The translations under genes and the position numbers were made by a program. Positions 58,398 through 61,631 of a DNA stretch of 61,631 nucleotides are shown piece by piece. The DNA is taken from assembly GCA_026400435.1 (NCBI GenBank), contig JAPLOZ010000029.1, forward strand, positions 1 to 61,631, in the 5' to 3' direction. The notes under the pieces were generated by a model. It worked only from the letters and a program-made list of their open reading frames with translations, did no database searches and was not told the DNA's origin. The DNA is from Hyphomicrobiales bacterium. Lineage in GTDB: Bacteria > Pseudomonadota > Alphaproteobacteria > Rhizobiales > Rhizobiaceae. The stretch's first letter is position 1. Every line of letters starts with the position of its first letter.

Positions 58398-60299
58398 CTA
58401 GTGTTCCAGGCCGTCGTTGTACTTCAGGTCACCCTCGACGTCTAAGACCGCCGGGGTGGGCGTCGTTGCCGGCATCAGACGGCTTCGATCCAGAACCCGA
58501 TCCAATTCGGCCAAGGCCCCGCCGCCAGCCAGAGACGCGGCTTTGCCGAGAACAAAATCCGCCAGCTCGCTCCGGGTTACGTCGATGTGACTCGCGCCGC
58601 GGGAAGCGCTGGGGGATATCACGAGCACGCTGTTGCGCAATGTCACCAACCAGATCTGATCGTCGCCTTCCGCGGCGAGGCTGAAGATAAGTCGCTGCCC
58701 TTCGGCCTTGCGCGGGTCCACGAGGTAACGGACAAACTGAAGGTTCTCCTCGACCGGGATGGCCGTCAGCCGATCGTGCCGCGGCGTACTCAGGAAGGCA
58801 CGGATTCCGTCTATCGACTGCGGTTCTCCCTGCACCAGCAATTTGCCTTCCAGTTGCAGGGCCTCCGTGACATAGAAGCCCCGCGCATTGGCTGAGTCGG
58901 TGCGCTGGCCGAGGGCGCGTGCTGCCGTTGCTCGGGCCTGCCGCGCAGTCGGATCGGCTGGATCGAGTTGCAACAGCAATGAAGTGAGCTTGAGGCTCCA
59001 GCGCCAGTTGGCGAGTCCCCCCTCGGTGACCGCCTGCGTGGCCATCCCACGTATGGTCTCGCGGCCGCCCATCGCCTGCACCATTCGCTCGGTTTCTTCC
59101 TGCACCGAGAGCGGATTGATCTCATAGACGTCGCCGTCGAACCATCCCACGGTCCCGTTATAAATCTGCCGGACGTGGCTTTCTACCTGACCGTATCCCT
59201 CACGCGCGTCGCGCAGCTTGGGCGGCATGTAAATCACCTCTGCTGCCTCGCGGGGCCCAAGACCGCTGGCGACCAGGCGCAGCGTCTGGTCGTGGATCAG
59301 CTGAATCGAGTCCACGGAGCGTTCCAGCGCTTCCACAACCACATCCCGGCCGCGGAGCGTCGGCCCGTGGATGTCGAGCAGGATTTCTGCGTTCTTGGAT
59401 TCGACCCAGCGCGCGTCACCAATCAGGAGTTCGGGATTGCGGAAGGCGCCGCCACGCAGTGTGTAAATATTGAAGATGGTGTCGATGACCAGGAAGTTGG
59501 TCACCATCAGCCGACGTTCCGGGAAGTAGAACGCGACGCTGTCCGTCACATCCGTTCGACACGGTGCGACCTGAACGGGCTCACCGCCGATGACCAACTC
59601 GGCAATCTTGCCGTCAAGGAAGAGCTTCGTCGGCGGCTGGTAGCTCGACACGAGCAAGAACTTGTCAGGCGTGAAACTGAGCGCGTTCGGGAATGCATCA
59701 GCTCCCGTCGCTGGGTGGAACACACCGAACTGCGCGGTGGCGCGCGACATGAGATAGCCGCCCATGACGCTAAGACCGCCGGATGCCCTTCGGTTGCGGT
59801 CCAGGTGCTCGTGCCCCCAGATTTCGGTGCCTTCGTCCAGCCACGCGCCGGTGCCATCGGCATAGTGCCAGTGAGTAAGCAGTATGGCTGCGACCTTAAT
59901 CTTCTTGCCGATTGTCTTTTCGAGCGTCTCGCGCATTTCGGTAGCAACCTGAGTGGAGTCGCCCGTGTCGATTATAATCCACCCTTTCTGCGCCTCGATC
60001 GCGAAGCTGTGAGCGATACCCCAGCCGCGCAGCGCATAGACGCCAGTGGCAACCCGCTCGGCGTGTTTCGATTCCGATGCGCCCAGCCGCTCGTTGACGC
60101 TCAGAGCAGTCGGCGTCGTCACGGCGCCGTTCGGACCTGTCACGGTTTCGGTGGTCAGCGACGCGCTATGCCAGCTTTGGCCCGAAGGGCCTGCTTGTTG
60201 CGCATGGGCAACTGTCGGGACGGTGAAGGCGGCCGCGCCGGACGCAAACAGCGCTCCTGCGGCTGGGATGGCGGCGAGCAGCTCTCGGCGGGAGGTCAT
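58398..60299 (-). CDS. Tat-exported alkyl-sulfatase-like MBL-fold protein, paralogue 2
   Basis: This 633-residue protein has a Tat-like signal (TSRRELLAAIPAAGALF, cleavage near AHA-Q) and the same domain order as its neighbour. Family landmarks are IIIDTGDSTQVATEM, IWGHEHLDRNRRASGGL, NIYTLRGGAFRNPELL, LIHDQTLRLVASGLGPREAA and GTVGWFDGDVYEINPL. The zinc motif reads HWHYADGTGAW: both His remain, but the DH pair has become AD. ATG at 60299 follows AAGGAAG; the frame extends to 60359 without support. It is divergent from the Crp-like regulator. Confidence 0.86.
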   Translation of the reverse strand: MTSRRELLAAIPAAGALFASGAAAFTVPTVAHAQQAGPSGQSWHSASLTTETVTGPNGAVTTPTALSVNERLGASESKHAERVATGVYALRGWGIAHSFAIEAQKGWIIIDTGDSTQVATEMRETLEKTIGKKIKVAAILLTHWHYADGTGAWLDEGTEIWGHEHLDRNRRASGGLSVMGGYLMSRATAQFGVFHPATGADAFPNALSFTPDKFLLVSSYQPPTKLFLDGKIAELVIGGEPVQVAPCRTDVTDSVAFYFPERRLMVTNFLVIDTIFNIYTLRGGAFRNPELLIGDARWVESKNAEILLDIHGPTLRGRDVVVEALERSVDSIQLIHDQTLRLVASGLGPREAAEVIYMPPKLRDAREGYGQVESHVRQIYNGTVGWFDGDVYEINPLSVQEETERMVQAMGGRETIRGMATQAVTEGGLANWRWSLKLTSLLLQLDPADPTARQARATAARALGQRTDSANARGFYVTEALQLEGKLLVQGEPQSIDGIRAFLSTPRHDRLTAIPVEENLQFVRYLVDPRKAEGQRLIFSLAAEGDDQIWLVTLRNSVLVISPSASRGASHIDVTRSELADFVLGKAASLAGGGALAELDRVLDRSRLMPATTPTPAVLDVEGDLKYNDGLEH

Positions 60300-60552
60300 G
60301 CAGCGTCTTCCTTCTTGCAAATCATTGGTTAGGGGCAGGAACTTTCGGCACAACGGCACGCCGGAAGATCACTTGCCAGGCACGACAGGTCAGTCGGCGG
60401 TCACCTCAGAGTTCGCGCGCAGCGGTCCGTGTCAGAGGTACCGGACCAAAAAGCATCGTTCTTCAAATCTATCAGGTGTAAAGATACGAATTGAACAGAA
60501 CTGGACAGTTGGTTTCCTGAAAAACGCCTTCACCCCTAAGATCCTGAACGAG
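60300..60552. promoter_or_regulatory. Shared promoter region of the MBL genes and the Crp-like regulator
   Basis: This 253-base divergent gap must hold promoters for both directions. A GGTCCG (60424-60429) / CGGACC (60442-60447) inverted repeat with a 12-base spacer is the only symmetric element noted; it is weak. No TTGAT-N4-ATCAA Fnr-type or TGTGA-type Crp site was found. Confidence 0.35.
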
Positions 60553-61218
60553 ATGGGCTGGCTGGCAGCCTCGCCGCCGGGGTTTCGCCAGGCTCTCTTT
60601 GATGGTGCGTCGCTTCAGAGGATTGCGGCCGGCGCCTATCTTTATCATATCGATGATGACGCAAACGGCCTGTGGGGACTTGAGAGCGGGAGTGTTGCCG
60701 TTGAATACGCACATCCCTCGGGACTTCTGAAGCCGGCCTGCGTGCTCCACCGTGGACACTGGGGCGGTGAGGGGCCAATTCTGGACGGCAGGAAACGTAG
60801 TGTCGGGATCCGGGCCCTGCAGGACTGCATGTTTTGCCGTGTGCCGCTGGGCCACGTTCGAAGATTGTTGGCCACCAACCCACAATACTGGCGGGAGATC
60901 GGTCGACTTGCGCTCGAGCATTACGACCTGACGGCCGGCATCGCTGCGGACGGGATGATCCCAGACAGCCGACGTCGGCTCGTGGCCGTGCTGATGCGCC
61001 TCGCTGGCCTAAGAGATCCCTATCCGCTTGAGACGGGCGAGATTCACCTCTCCAAGTCGGAGATCGCATCCATCGTCAACTTGTCCAGAAGCTCGCTGAC
61101 ACCTCTCTTGATTGATCTGCAGGCCAAGGGCGTCATCGAACTTGGCTACCGCAGGATTCGGGTTCAGGTCCCCGCGCGGCTTCTGTCAAACAGTCTGACG
61201 AGTGATGACTCGCCCTAA
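60553..61218 (+). CDS. Crp/Fnr-family transcriptional regulator
   Basis: This protein has a cyclic-nucleotide-binding-fold N-terminus (FRQALFDGASLQRIAAGAYLYHIDDDANGLWGLESGSVAVEY) and a C-terminal Crp-type helix-turn-helix (LSKSEIASIVNLSRSSLTPLLIDLQAKGVIELGYRRIRV). No Fnr-type Cys cluster is visible. ATG at 60553 begins just before the sensory domain; the open frame continues upstream for about 170 codons under the MBL gene without a start supported by a ribosome site. It is divergent from the two MBL genes, so it is their likely regulator. The effector is unknown. Confidence 0.8.
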   Translation: MGWLAASPPGFRQALFDGASLQRIAAGAYLYHIDDDANGLWGLESGSVAVEYAHPSGLLKPACVLHRGHWGGEGPILDGRKRSVGIRALQDCMFCRVPLGHVRRLLATNPQYWREIGRLALEHYDLTAGIAADGMIPDSRRRLVAVLMRLAGLRDPYPLETGEIHLSKSEIASIVNLSRSSLTPLLIDLQAKGVIELGYRRIRVQVPARLLSNSLTSDDSP

Positions 61219-61519
61219 AGAACATGACTGCATACAGAGTGCGGCGCACCTATCGAAATCTAGGAATGGCAAGCGATAATGAAGTATCTGCAGGCACTAC
61301 CTACGGCCGTGACGGGCGAACTGCCCGTCGTCCCTGTAGACGCACGGGCCGATGAGCCAAGATTCAGACACTTTGGCTGAGAGGGGTGAGACCTGAAGAC
61401 CGCAGTCTCTGCCTAGCGGGCTGGAACGCAGTCGTGCGTAATCGCTCCTGATCCACAATTTCCGCAATCGTACCAAGGGCTTCGCTTCTCCCCGCCGAGA
61501 GAGTTCGCAGCCAGCACCT
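61219..61519. other. Gap of 301 bases between the regulator and the distal repeat; no gene found
   Basis: A 7-bp stem-loop, GACGGGC (61311-61317) / GCCCGTC (61323-61329) with a 5-base loop, lies in it, with no T-run after it. An open frame on the minus strand (61297-61605) runs into the repeat and has no recognisable sequence. No integrase, transposase or tRNA copy is visible. Confidence 0.45.
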
Positions 61520-61631
61520 CTCTCTCCGCCAGCCCTAAACTGCATCGTATTCTGTAGCGATTTCAGTGGCTTAGGTCCTGATAGGTTTCGACTTAGACCA
61601 ATCACTTAGACCAATCTGGATCAACTCGTCT
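61520..61631 (+). repeat. Direct repeat, right copy, cut by the window end
   Basis: Identical over all 112 visible bases to 55152-55263. It opens with CTCTCTCCGCCA, the last 12 bases of tRNA-Ser, preceded here by unrelated sequence. It may continue past the window, so its true length is unknown. Confidence 0.85.

Noticed and set aside
60046-60552. Long N-terminal extension of the Crp-like regulator frame
   Set aside because: It runs antisense to the signal-peptide region of the MBL gene and has no supported start; the sensory domain begins right after 60553.
61495-61531. Possible second tRNA-Ser copy at the distal repeat
   Set aside because: Only the last 12 bases match; the preceding sequence shares GTTCG with a T arm but cannot form one, so it is an attachment-type fragment.
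61297-61605. 102-codon minus-strand open frame running into the distal repeat
   Set aside because: Its first ~25 codons are repeat sequence that also gives an equal frame at the tRNA, and the rest has no recognisable sequence.

Overview
The window reads as chromosomal DNA of a GC-rich alphaproteobacterium, most likely a member of the Hyphomicrobiales close to Mesorhizobium, Aminobacter or other Phyllobacteriaceae. The reasons are the three-gene petABC cytochrome bc1 operon, a BA14K-family protein, CoaBC next to UbiB and UbiE, a MarR/OmpR/EnvZ-type block beside ilvE, and an intergenic repeat of the type common in rhizobia. The assignment is inferred from gene content and recalled family knowledge only.

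Layout. 1-3.7 kb: two half-ABC exporters (the first cut by the window edge) and a small protein. 4-6.8 kb: petABC, closed by a terminator, then apt. 7.4-9.3 kb: two MaoC-fold hydratases overlapping a CorA transporter. 9.5-14 kb: translation and nucleotide genes (ychF, pth, rplY, prs) and a lipoprotein. 14-18 kb: the lgt-midA-pgeF-M24 operon. 18-20.8 kb: UbiK, YbjN, a tRNA-binding protein and a glycosyltransferase. 20.8-26.3 kb: an EnvZ/OmpR-like two-component pair split by a cardiolipin synthase, a MarR regulator with a clear palindromic operator, and ilvE. 26.4-34.2 kb: mixed small genes, two cold-shock proteins, an orphan hydantoinase/oxoprolinase, adenosine kinase and a CysZ-like membrane protein. 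34.2-43 kb: a PEP-mutase-like lyase, dut, gyrB, an NTF2-like protein, a CoaBC with an N-terminal ribbon-helix-helix (antitoxin-like) domain, ubiB and ubiE. 43-53.6 kb: nucleoside salvage and uptake (add, upp, deoA, punA, cdd, two ABC permeases, ABC ATPase, BMP binding protein), interrupted by slyX and an anti-sigma-like gene. 53.8-55.2 kb: msrA, a small membrane protein and tRNA-Ser(GGA).

The last 6.4 kb (about 55.15-61.63 kb) looks like accessory DNA inserted at the 3' end of tRNA-Ser. A perfect repeat of at least 112 bp, starting inside the tRNA acceptor stem, occurs at both ends, and the window stops inside the second copy. Between the copies are a truncated CoA-transferase remnant, an N-terminally truncated acyl-CoA dehydrogenase, two tandem Tat-exported proteins related to alkyl sulfatases whose zinc-binding motif is rewritten, and a divergent Crp/Fnr regulator. 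No integrase or transposase is visible.

The signals most worth following are: the antitoxin-like domain in one frame with CoaBC, with a perfect 11-bp inverted repeat over its likely promoter; the tRNA-flanked island and its pair of altered metallo-beta-lactamase proteins; and palindromic operators in front of marR/ilvE and the nucleoside-binding protein gene.
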